Shown here: one piece after another, positions 8,203-15,562 of the stretch
Layout of the letters: each line of letters starts with the position of its first letter
How positions within the stretch are numbered: the stretch's first letter is position 1
Assembly: GCA_965199055.1 (NCBI GenBank)
Contig: CBDAQR010000008.1
Span: 62,001-126,000 of the forward strand
Length of the DNA: 64,000 nt
Reading direction: 5' to 3'
DNA from: CBDAQR01 sp965199055
Lineage (GTDB): Bacteria > Pseudomonadota > Gammaproteobacteria > Pseudomonadales > Halieaceae
Made by a program: the position numbers and the translations under genes
Notes under the pieces: model-generated
What the model was told of the DNA's origin: nothing
Seen by the model: only the letters and a program-made list of their open reading frames with translations
Databases searched by the model: none

Positions 8203-8730
8203 GTGCACGCAGTTCGCATCCTTCTGATAATTACAGGGCTGGTCAGTGCGCTCTCCGCCACCGCGGAACAGGAGCGTAACAGGGGCTATGAATCGACGGC
8301 AGTCAGCCGCATCTCGCTGACGATTTTGCCGCGCGTCGAAATTGCGAATGTCGATGACATCCAGATTAATGTCGCTAATCGCGGGCAAGACGCGCTCTAC
8401 ACGGAATCTGTGTGTATTCGCGGCAATGGCAGCAGCAACTACTACGTACGTGCCCACACCGACAACGGCAGCAGTGATTTCTCACTGCGTGGCAGCGAAG
8501 ACCGCGAGCTGCGTTTCGAGGTAGCCTACCGCGCTGATCTCGACGCCACTATGGGCGAACAATTACGCGCCAACAATCCCTCACGGCTGCAAAAAGCGGC
8601 CAGAGTCAGCAGCAACTGTGAAGGCGGCGATACCGCTGCATTCGATCTTCGCTTTCCGGCGGCCGAGCTCAGCAGCGCAGACGCTGGCGACTACACTGGA
8701 CAACTCACCCTGACCGTCATCACCGAGTGA
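8203..8730 (+). CDS. Exported fimbrial-subunit-like protein
   Basis: A 175-residue protein starting at GTG (8203) behind the AGGCAGGGG box. It has a signal peptide (ILLIITGLVSALSATA). The mature part is beta-rich with two pairs of cysteines and ends in an alternating strand (AGDYTGQLTLTVITE) typical of pilin or spore-coat-U-like Ig folds. It overlaps the chaperone gene by GTGA, so it is the first gene of the chaperone-usher operon. I read it as the pilus subunit or a pilin-like adhesin. The sequence itself does not match a family I recognise with certainty. Confidence 0.65.
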   Translation: MHAVRILLIITGLVSALSATAEQERNRGYESTAVSRISLTILPRVEIANVDDIQINVANRGQDALYTESVCIRGNGSSNYYVRAHTDNGSSDFSLRGSEDRELRFEVAYRADLDATMGEQLRANNPSRLQKAARVSSNCEGGDTAAFDLRFPAAELSSADAGDYTGQLTLTVITE

Positions 8731-9428
8731 GCCCTAAGCGTCAATATCTTTCCCTGCTGGCTGGAATTCTGATCCTGGTCAGCACCGCCCCTGGCATGGC
8801 TGCGGGCGGCATGCAGTTGAATAAGACCATTGTGGTGTTCGAACCCGGCAAACCGCCCCGTGAAGATGTTCTGATCCTCAACCAGGAGGAAGAGAACTTA
8901 TATGTTAGCGTCGATATTCTCGAGGTACGCGACCCCGGCTTCGAGACCGAGCAACGCGTGAAAATCACAGACCCCGGCGCCTCCAAGCTCATCGCAACAC
9001 CCAACAAGTTGATCGTGCCACCCCTGGGCCGCAAGCCCGTGCGCCTCGTTAATTTGGCGCCCTCGGATGAAGAACAGATTTACAGGGTCAACGTCACACC
9101 CGTGTTGCCACCTTTAGAAGACCCTGAAACCAGCATGGTACGCATCGTGGTGGCCTACCAGCTGCTTGTTATCGTGCAACCGCGACAGCCGATTGAAGAC
9201 CTTGACGTCATCCGCAATGGCCGCCAGCTGATCTTTGAAAATCGAGGCAATACCAATGTGCTGATCAGCGAAGGCAACCAATGCGACATTAGCGGAGAAA
9301 ACTGCGTCGACCTTCCAACCCGTCGGATTTACGCGGGCAACCGCTTCGAGATAGAGCTCGCTATGGACACTCCCGCCAGCTTCAAGCTAACCGCTAGCAA
9401 TGTTTCCAGGCAGGCTGTTTACGAATAG
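8727..9428 (+). CDS. Periplasmic pilus-assembly chaperone (PapD-like)
   Basis: A 233-residue protein with a signal peptide ending near GMAAGG. The N-terminal Ig-like domain contains the chaperone pattern: basic RKPVRLVNL in the middle and EEQIYRVNVTPVLPP leading into the subunit-binding strand near residue 115-130, then a second Ig-like domain to about 225. Its role is to cap fimbrial subunits by donor-strand complementation and deliver them to the usher. It starts with GTG, overlaps the subunit gene by 4 nt and the usher gene by 29 nt, and is therefore co-translated. Confidence 0.82.
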   Translation: MSPKRQYLSLLAGILILVSTAPGMAAGGMQLNKTIVVFEPGKPPREDVLILNQEEENLYVSVDILEVRDPGFETEQRVKITDPGASKLIATPNKLIVPPLGRKPVRLVNLAPSDEEQIYRVNVTPVLPPLEDPETSMVRIVVAYQLLVIVQPRQPIEDLDVIRNGRQLIFENRGNTNVLISEGNQCDISGENCVDLPTRRIYAGNRFEIELAMDTPASFKLTASNVSRQAVYE

Positions 9429-11856
9429 ATACTGCTGGCGAGCGATCGCCGGGCTGCTCCTGCTGCTTACGCTGTTCGCGGGCACGGTGCGCGCATCTTC
9501 CGTACCGGAGGGCTTCGAAGCCTTACTGGAAAAACAGACCACTTTAGTTGACGTCTACTTCGGCAACGAGTTTCTCACCTCGGTGCTGGGGGAGTACAAC
9601 ACCAACGAAGTGGAATTCCGCAATCCGGAACTGGTCGCCGCTGCGATCCCAGGCCTGCTGGATCGTGACCTGGTGCAAGCCAAGCTCACGGGCCCTCTCG
9701 ACGCCAATGCGCATCTACGTTGCTACTCTCGGGGGCAGTCAAACTGCGGACTGCTGGAGCCGGAGGTGGCAGGCATCATCTTCGACGAGGACAGATTCCG
9801 CGTCGACGTGTTCGTCAATGCCGAGCACCTGGTGTTGCAAACTATTCCGCAGCAAGCTTACCTGCCTCCCTCTAACACCGGCTGGTCGTACCTACAGAAT
9901 TTCGGTACCGCGTTTGCAGGCGATGACGATGATGTGTTCGATACCTATACCTTCAACGCTGCCAGTATGGTGGCCTACGACGAGACCCGTTTCCTGTTAA
10001 CCACCAATTACTCCGACATCAGCGAGTGGACCGCGGACGACATTCTGGTCAGGCGCGACTTTGAGGGGCGAGAGTACCAGTTGGGGTACTACCGCACGGT
10101 CAATGACGCCAGCTTACGCTTTGTTCCAGAAACCAGCCTGCGCGGTTTACGGGCGGCCAGCACGCTCGACACCCGCACCGACCTGGATAGCTCTACTGGG
10201 CGCGAACTCACGTTATTCCTGGCCACCCGCGCCCGTGTATCACTGTTCAAGGACGGCCGACTGGTCAGCTCACGCACCTATGATGCAGGTAACCAGGTTA
10301 TCGATACCTCGCGCCTGCCCAGCGGCGCCTACCCTATTGTGATTCGCATAGAAGAGGCCAATGGGCGAACCCGTGAGGAATCACGCTTTTATGTGAAAAG
10401 CAGCCGCTTCCCGCCCGCCGACCAAACTCTTTGGGGTATCGATATCGGCGAACAGGTATTGCTGAACAGCCAGGATTTTATTCCAGAAGAGCAGGATATC
10501 TTCTTCAGCCGCCTCAACGTGAGCACCCGCATCACGGATAGTATGGCGTTTAATGGCGGTCTCGCCGTACGCGACGACGACGGCATCCTCGAGCTCGGTA
10601 TCGATCAGTTGCATCCCTGGTATGACCTGCAATTGAACGGCGCCATCACCAACGACGATGGCTACGGTTTGAGCCTCGACGCCCGCACCCGCTGGCAAGA
10701 CGTGACTCTCTCCGCCAACTACCGCGAAACCTGGGATGAGAACAACTTCAACCTGGAAGATGCCGAAGAGCTTGGGCTGGCGGCAGATATTGCCTGGTTC
10801 GCAGAGGATAGTCGCCAGTGGTCCACCACCCTGTCCTGGTATGTGGGAGGTGGCACCTTCAATATGAGCGCGCGGCGTACAGAGCTCGCCTCTCAAGAAG
10901 AGGACACCGAGGAATACACCGTCTCTTACTACTATCCTTTGGTGCGCCAGGGCCCTTACCAGGTGGATCTGGACATGGAAGTCAGCGAATTCAACGACCT
11001 GCGCCAGGCCCTTATCGGTATTCGCTTTCGCTGGGATGTGGGCAATTACACCCACACCGCAGCTACCCAGTATCAGCACAGGGAATTAGACGGCGGCAAA
11101 TCCGAGGACGATCTGGAATTCGATGTGGGAACCTCGTGGCACGACCGCGGACGCGAGACCGGCGAGTTGTACTGGGGTGCCCGCGCCAGCCACCGCAGCG
11201 AAGTGGACGATGCGACGGTAGACACCCGTTGGCGCGGCAGGCTGGGGGAACTGCAAGCAGAAGTTCGCCACGAACGTGCCGACGATATTAATCGCACCGC
11301 CGCGGCGGGTAGCTACTACAGTAGTTTTGCCTGGAGCCAGGGGGGCCTGACGCTGGGCGGTGAAGACCAATCGCGTAGTGCCATCATGATCGATCTGGTC
11401 GGCGACCCCAATCAGGGTGCCTTCTTTCAGGTCTTGGTCAATGGCTCACGGCGTGGCATTGCTCGCATTGGTGAACGCAATCTGATTACCCTGCAGCCCT
11501 ACCAAAGCTACGAGGTGGAATTGCTGCCCAAGGGCGAGGGCTTCGTGAGTTACGAGCAGCGCCGCGAGACCGTCACCCTGTATCCCGGCAATGTTGCACG
11601 ACTGACCTGGGACGTGAGTCCAGTCAATATCCTGTTCGGCAAGTTGCTCAATCAGGACGGCGAAGCCGTGCAAAACGCGGTGATTCGCGGCGCGTCTGGC
11701 CTGGCCATGAGTGACGAATACGGCTACTTTCAGGCCGAGGTACAAACCAGCGCCGAATCGCTGACAGCGGAAACCCGCGAGTTTACCTGCCCCTTCGATT
11801 TACCCGAATACGACGCGGTCAACAGCATCGCCCTTGTGTCTCTCTCGATGTACTGA
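9400..11856 (+). CDS. Outer-membrane fimbrial usher, CS1/TcfC type
   Basis: An 818-residue protein with a signal peptide (LLLLLTLFAGTVRAS). It has an N-terminal domain, a plug/barrel region with alternating aromatic strands to about residue 640, and a C-terminal segment (YPGNVARLTWDVSPVNILFGKLL ... SDEYGYFQAEV) typical of CooC/TcfC ushers of the alpha/CS1 pilus class rather than FimD/PapC. It exports and assembles the fibre across the outer membrane. Class CS1 operons usually carry a tip adhesin after the usher; here an IS110 element begins shortly after the stop, so the operon may have lost its last gene. Confidence 0.82.
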   Translation: MFPGRLFTNRYCWRAIAGLLLLLTLFAGTVRASSVPEGFEALLEKQTTLVDVYFGNEFLTSVLGEYNTNEVEFRNPELVAAAIPGLLDRDLVQAKLTGPLDANAHLRCYSRGQSNCGLLEPEVAGIIFDEDRFRVDVFVNAEHLVLQTIPQQAYLPPSNTGWSYLQNFGTAFAGDDDDVFDTYTFNAASMVAYDETRFLLTTNYSDISEWTADDILVRRDFEGREYQLGYYRTVNDASLRFVPETSLRGLRAASTLDTRTDLDSSTGRELTLFLATRARVSLFKDGRLVSSRTYDAGNQVIDTSRLPSGAYPIVIRIEEANGRTREESRFYVKSSRFPPADQTLWGIDIGEQVLLNSQDFIPEEQDIFFSRLNVSTRITDSMAFNGGLAVRDDDGILELGIDQLHPWYDLQLNGAITNDDGYGLSLDARTRWQDVTLSANYRETWDENNFNLEDAEELGLAADIAWFAEDSRQWSTTLSWYVGGGTFNMSARRTELASQEEDTEEYTVSYYYPLVRQGPYQVDLDMEVSEFNDLRQALIGIRFRWDVGNYTHTAATQYQHRELDGGKSEDDLEFDVGTSWHDRGRETGELYWGARASHRSEVDDATVDTRWRGRLGELQAEVRHERADDINRTAAAGSYYSSFAWSQGGLTLGGEDQSRSAIMIDLVGDPNQGAFFQVLVNGSRRGIARIGERNLITLQPYQSYEVELLPKGEGFVSYEQRRETVTLYPGNVARLTWDVSPVNILFGKLLNQDGEAVQNAVIRGASGLAMSDEYGYFQAEVQTSAESLTAETREFTCPFDLPEYDAVNSIALVSLSMY

Positions 11857-11871
11857 TTAGCTATTAGTACA
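11849..11871. repeat. Inverted repeat over the usher stop codon
   Basis: TGTACT and AGTACA arms (6 bp) surround 11 nt with TAGCTA at the centre. The arms overlap the usher TGA (11854-11856). No T-run follows, so it is not a standard terminator; it may mark the left side of the IS110 insertion. Confidence 0.4.
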
Positions 11872-12025
11872 TCAGGTAAGGTGGTGAGTCTGTTCCCGCC
11901 CTGAGGTCTTCGAACCTGCCCTGTAGATCAGACCCCACCTCGCAATTACCTTTAAAACTGGATGGTATCCAAGCCCTCGCCCGTTGGCGATGAGGCTGCA
12001 CATACAAGGTAAGTGGAGAGGAAAT
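11872..12025 (+). ncRNA. IS110 leader: possible bridge-RNA region
   Basis: About 150 non-coding bases precede the IS110 transposase. Known IS110-group elements encode a structured bridge RNA in this place. Here a palindrome AGGTCTTCGAACCT (11904-11917) is flanked by two GCCCTG repeats (11898-11903, 11918-11923). The nonamer GATGGTATC at 11961-11969 is repeated at 13033-13041 at the other end of the element, as expected if it were a guide matching the end or target. This is inference from family knowledge; no RNA structure was computed. Confidence 0.4.
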
Positions 12026-13009
12026 ATGGCTATTATCGGCATTGATGTCAGTAAGGCAAAACTGGACACCCTGTGGATCCGGGACATTGAGACCATGAAG
12101 GTCAAAAGCAAAGTCCAGCCCAATACGCCCCAGGGCCACCAGGCTCTATTGAGTTGGGCGACCAAACAAACCGGCGGAGCGATTGATGAACTGCACTTCG
12201 TGATGGAGGCCACGGGTGTGTACCACGAACGATTGGCCTACTGGCTGCACGAGGCAGGTGCAAAGGTCTCGGTGGTCAACCCGGCTCGGATCCACGATTA
12301 CGGCAAGAGCCTGGGCGTTCAATCAAAGAACGACAAGAAAGACAGCGTGGTCATTGCTCGCTATGGAGTCACCCAGTTGCCAGAGCTGTGGGAGCCGGAG
12401 GCCCCTGAGATCCGCCAGCTCAAAGCCCTGATTGCCCGTTGTGATGCGGTCAAGGGGGATATCCAGCGTGAAGTGAACCGGCTGGAGAAGGCGGTTGCCA
12501 GCGGAGCCTCGACCCAGGTGCAGGTTTCGATTGAGAAGGTTCAGGCCCAGTTAGAGGACGAGAAGGCACGCCTGGAGTCCCTGATCGATGATCACATCGA
12601 CAACTATCCGGATCTAAAGCAGGACCGGGAGTTGCTGGAGAGCATTCCAGGTGTGGGTCCGACCATCTCGCAACAAATGGTCGCGGTGTTGCGCAGCCGG
12701 TCGTTCAAACAAGCATCACAGGCTGCAGCTTTCCTGGGCTTGATCCCGATTGAACGCCAGTCAGGCAGTAGCGTCTGCAGTCCGCCCAGGCTCTCCAAGC
12801 GAGGAGATGCCCAGGTGCGGAGGAAGCTCTACATGGCTGCTGTCACAGCGATTAAGCACAACCCGGATATCCGACGGCAGTACGAGCGATTGTTGAGGAA
12901 CGGTAAGACAAAAATGTCAGCGCTGGGTGCGGCGATGCGCAAGTTAGTGCACATCTGTTTTGGGGTGTTGAAACACCAGACACCCTATGAACCTCAACTA
13001 GCCTGCTAG
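12026..13009 (+). CDS. IS110-family transposase (DEDD recombinase)
   Basis: A 327-residue protein starting MAIIGIDVSKAKLD, the RuvC-like DEDD domain with its first Asp. E in VMEATGVYHERLA and the SKNDKKDSVVIARYG motif supply further acidic residues. A coiled-coil middle part (residues 140-200) is followed by the Tnp_20 domain, with ESIPGVGPTISQQMVAVL near residue 205 and SSVCSPPRLSKRGDAQVRRKLYMAA with the serine motif of the family. I chose the ATG at 12026 after the GGAGAGGAAAT ribosome site rather than the longer frame from 11984. Intact and probably functional. Confidence 0.93.
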   Translation: MAIIGIDVSKAKLDTLWIRDIETMKVKSKVQPNTPQGHQALLSWATKQTGGAIDELHFVMEATGVYHERLAYWLHEAGAKVSVVNPARIHDYGKSLGVQSKNDKKDSVVIARYGVTQLPELWEPEAPEIRQLKALIARCDAVKGDIQREVNRLEKAVASGASTQVQVSIEKVQAQLEDEKARLESLIDDHIDNYPDLKQDRELLESIPGVGPTISQQMVAVLRSRSFKQASQAAAFLGLIPIERQSGSSVCSPPRLSKRGDAQVRRKLYMAAVTAIKHNPDIRRQYERLLRNGKTKMSALGAAMRKLVHICFGVLKHQTPYEPQLAC

Positions 13010-13034
13010 GCCAGTTGAGGTAAAGTGAGGGAGA

Positions 13035-13169
13035 TGGTATCTACAGGCCTATGAGCGCTTTCTGGCAGACAAACTCACCCGCATTCCAGGTGTTGCCAAT
13101 ATTCAGTCCAGCTTTGCGCTGAAGCAGGTTGTCTACAACACGGAGCTCCCGTTGCAGGAGCGAAACTAA
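13035..13169 (+). pseudogene. C-terminal fragment of an Lrp/AsnC-family regulator
   Basis: The frame reads YLQAYERFLADKLTRIPGVA, then ANIQSSFALKQVVYNTELPL and QERN before the stop at 13167-13169. This is the end of the ligand-binding domain of Lrp/AsnC proteins (RIPGVxxIxSSFALKxVxYxTxLP). No start and no DNA-binding domain exist nearby; upstream is the IS110 end. The front of the gene is not on the other side of the IS, so the element was moved or a deletion followed. It overlaps the stop of the DUF411 gene on the opposite strand by 4 nt. Confidence 0.8.
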
Positions 13170-13663
13170 TCGCCCTGGTGTTCGCGCGCGTACAGCGACA
13201 CCTTGCCACCCTCACTTAACAGCAGCACGTTGTAAGGATCTTTGCGGTCCCCCATTTCCATCCCCGGGCTGCCGACCGGCATACCGGGCACGGTCAGGTC
13301 CTTCGCGCCAGGCGCTGGATCGTCGATCAATCTGGTGACGTGCTCGGCCGGTATATGGCCTTCAAAGACGAGGCCGGATTCAGTATGCACAGCCGTATGG
13401 CAGGACTGCAGTCGCGGGCCGAGGCCATGTTCTGACTTAACTGCGTCCATCGAATCCGGGACTTTCAGGTCGAGCGTGTATCCGGCAGCACGCATATGCT
13501 TCACCCACGCATCGCAGCACATACACTGTGCATTCTTATAAACCACAAAATCAGCGCTGGCGCTCTTCTCAGCAAACGCTGTGGAGGAGGCAAAAAGGCA
13601 AGCGACCCATAGCCATGATCTCAATACCTTACTTATCCTGTTGCCCATAGTGTTCAAATGCAT
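13166..13663 (-). CDS. DUF411 periplasmic metal-binding-like protein
   Basis: A 165-residue protein with a signal peptide (WLWVACLFASSTAFA). The DUF411 core has VYKNAQCMCCDAWVKHMRAAGY (CxCC near residue 47), LQSCHTAVH and GHIPAEHVTRLI. DUF411 proteins are linked with copper or other metal resistance in several bacteria, but the activity is unproven. The Met/Gly-rich segment MPVGSPGMEMGD could bind metal. The start at 13663 has a GAGG box 6 nt upstream and overlaps the aldolase gene by 35 nt. Family certain, role tentative. Confidence 0.85.
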   Translation of the reverse strand: MHLNTMGNRISKVLRSWLWVACLFASSTAFAEKSASADFVVYKNAQCMCCDAWVKHMRAAGYTLDLKVPDSMDAVKSEHGLGPRLQSCHTAVHTESGLVFEGHIPAEHVTRLIDDPAPGAKDLTVPGMPVGSPGMEMGDRKDPYNVLLLSEGGKVSLYAREHQGD

Positions 13664-14297
13664 GGAATACCTCGTCCATTTGTTGTTGATTGAGCACCAC
13701 TGGACCGCCGATGGCGAGCGCCCCCCAGTGCCAGTGCGCGAGCTCCTCGACCAATGCGGCCAATTTCAATGCCTCTTCCAGGGTCACCCCTGTGGCCAGT
13801 TGCCCATGATTGGCTGACAGGCAGGCCTTACTGGAATCCAACGCTCGCACTGCGGCTTTCGACAACGCCTCGGTCCCAAAGGTTTCATAGGCTGCCAACG
13901 GCACCTCGCTACAACCCAGCGCCGCGATCATATAGTGCTGGGCGGGAATCGTCTTGTGGGCACATGCCAAAATCGTGGCGTAAGCGGAGTGACAATGGAC
14001 CACCGCATGCACGTTGGGCTTAGCTGCATAGACGTCGGCATGCATGCGCCATTCACTAGAGGGTATCAACTGATCGGGCAACACCCTGCCATCGAGCTCC
14101 ATCGCCACAATAGCTTCCGTACTCAGCGCATTGGCAGAAACACCTGTGGGGGTTACCAACATGATGTCCTGCCAGCGCGTGGATACGTTACCAGAGGCTC
14201 CGCTGGTCAGCCCTGCGCTGACCAGCTCGCGCTGGGTATCGACCACCGCCTGCCGGGCCTGCTGCTCGCTCTCAAAATTTGACACTTGGCGTCCCAA
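13629..14297 (-). CDS. Class II aldolase/adducin-family protein
   Basis: A 222-residue protein similar to L-fuculose-phosphate aldolases and related epimerases. SGNVSTR near residue 35 binds phosphate or substrate. SSEWRMHADVY gives the acidic catalytic residue, VVHCHSAYA two zinc histidines and SANHGQLA a third. It should perform zinc-dependent aldol cleavage or decarboxylation of a small sugar-phosphate or hydroxy-acid. It is divergent from a cupin gene and followed by DUF411 on the same strand. The substrate cannot be told from sequence. Confidence 0.87.
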   Translation of the reverse strand: MGRQVSNFESEQQARQAVVDTQRELVSAGLTSGASGNVSTRWQDIMLVTPTGVSANALSTEAIVAMELDGRVLPDQLIPSSEWRMHADVYAAKPNVHAVVHCHSAYATILACAHKTIPAQHYMIAALGCSEVPLAAYETFGTEALSKAAVRALDSSKACLSANHGQLATGVTLEEALKLAALVEELAHWHWGALAIGGPVVLNQQQMDEVFHAFEHYGQQDK

Positions 14298-14373
14298 AGA
14301 GATCTTCCCGGCATTGTCACCCAGAGCGTAACGCTGGTCTATGCTGAAGGTGAAAGTCTCAAGGGAATCGAAT

Positions 14374-14778
14374 ATGGCTATTGAAGCTGGCCCTCACAAT
14401 ATAGACAGCAAGGCGTACATCATCGGTCCGGACATGGGCGGTACAGTGAAAGCCATGAGTCCAGAGTTCTATCAGGAGCTGGACAGCGATTTCAACGGCT
14501 TTAAAGACCACGTACTGGTTATGCGTTTTTGCTTCGCCGAAGACTGGCCTACCTGGGAAGTACACCCGCATGGTGACGAGATGGTGTATCTGCTTGAAGG
14601 TGATACGGATTTCGTGCTCTGGCGCAACGGCCAGGAGGAGGTGGTGCGAGTTTCGGAGCCGGGATCCTACGTCTGTGTGCCACGCGGCGTGTGGCACACC
14701 GCTCGACCACATACCGAAACCTGCATGCTATTCATCACCCCCGGCGAAGGCACGCTAAACGAGGCCAAGCCCCGCTAG
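14374..14778 (+). CDS. Small cupin-domain protein
   Basis: 134 residues from ATG 14374, preceded by AAGGGA; the longer frame from 14341 has no better site. The single cupin barrel shows WEVHPHGDEMVYLLEGD (motif 1, HxH and E), then PGSYVCVPRGVWHTARPH (motif 2 with H). Such proteins bind a metal and a small ligand, and may be isomerases, dioxygenases or sensors. It stands alone on the plus strand between the divergent aldolase and the convergent SDR. Confidence 0.85.
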   Translation: MAIEAGPHNIDSKAYIIGPDMGGTVKAMSPEFYQELDSDFNGFKDHVLVMRFCFAEDWPTWEVHPHGDEMVYLLEGDTDFVLWRNGQEEVVRVSEPGSYVCVPRGVWHTARPHTETCMLFITPGEGTLNEAKPR

Positions 14779-14812
14779 GAAAAAGAGCTCCGCTAGGAGA
14801 TAGCGCCCCGCG

Positions 14813-15562
14813 CTAGGCCGCGGTCATGGCGTTATCGACCACCATCTCAGCGCCATTGATATGCTTCGACTCGTCTGATGCCAGGTACAACACCATATAC
14901 CCCACATCTTCGGGTTCACCCATCGACCCCGCGCCGCCGGCGATGAGTTCAAGGTCTTCCGCGTCGGCATCTTCTATCGCCTTAGTCCCCATAGGTGTAT
15001 TGATGCCACCCGGATGAATCGAATTACAACGCACTGGGTAATTCTTCTGCTGGCAGTGAAGAGCGACTGACTTCGTCAGCGAACGTACGGCGCCCTTGGT
15101 AGCGGAGTAGGCCGCGTAAAGTGGGACACCCACCAGCGCTGCGATCGATGACATGTTAATGATTGAGCCGCCATTGGCTTTCATCGCCTCAATGCCATAT
15201 TTACAGCCCAGAAATACCGAGGTGCTGTTGATGCGGTTGATCTTATCCCACTGTTCCAGCGTGGTGTTCTCGATGCTCGCAAATATCGCTATGCCGGCAT
15301 TGTTCACCAGCACATCGATTTGGCCATAGTTTTTTTGCGCCGCAGCAATCAATGCCTGCCAATCCGATTCGCTGCTGACATCACAGTGCTGGTAGATCGC
15401 TTCGGGCAGCTCAGCCGCCAAGGCAGCGCCCGCTTCATCATCAATGTCGGCCAGCACCAATTTAGCGCCCTCCGCAGCCAGCAGCTCAGCACTTTTCTTG
15501 CCCAGCCCGCTCGCTGCGCCGGTGATGATGCAGACTTTATTCTCAACCCTAGCCACGGGCAA
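14813..15562 (-). CDS. Short-chain dehydrogenase/reductase (SDR)
   Basis: A 249-residue classical SDR. It has TGAASGLG for nucleotide binding (residue 15-22) and DIDD after beta-2, pointing to NAD(H). NNAG lies near 90, MSSIAAL carries the catalytic Ser, and YSATK the Tyr and Lys. The C-terminal AMTAA is short. It overlaps the end of the molybdopterin oxidoreductase gene by 14 nt, so the two are co-transcribed and may act on the same alcohol or ketone. The substrate is unknown; cyclopentanol- or hydroxysteroid-type SDRs are similar. Confidence 0.9.
   Translation of the reverse strand: MPVARVENKVCIITGAASGLGKKSAELLAAEGAKLVLADIDDEAGAALAAELPEAIYQHCDVSSESDWQALIAAAQKNYGQIDVLVNNAGIAIFASIENTTLEQWDKINRINSTSVFLGCKYGIEAMKANGGSIINMSSIAALVGVPLYAAYSATKGAVRSLTKSVALHCQQKNYPVRCNSIHPGGINTPMGTKAIEDADAEDLELIAGGAGSMGEPEDVGYMVLYLASDESKHINGAEMVVDNAMTAA

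Larger units (their letters stand above)
11872..13042 (+). mobile_element. IS110-family insertion sequence
   Basis: An intact transposase with a long 5' and a very short 3' non-coding end, as in the IS110 group. The right end probably lies near 13033-13042, where transposon sequence gives way to Lrp-like coding sequence. The left end is uncertain, between the usher stop (11856) and about 11960. IS110 elements make no ordinary inverted repeats or duplications. Confidence 0.65.

Noticed and set aside
13021..13169. The Lrp/AsnC sequence as a working short gene
   Set aside because: It has no start codon with a ribosome site and lacks the DNA-binding half.
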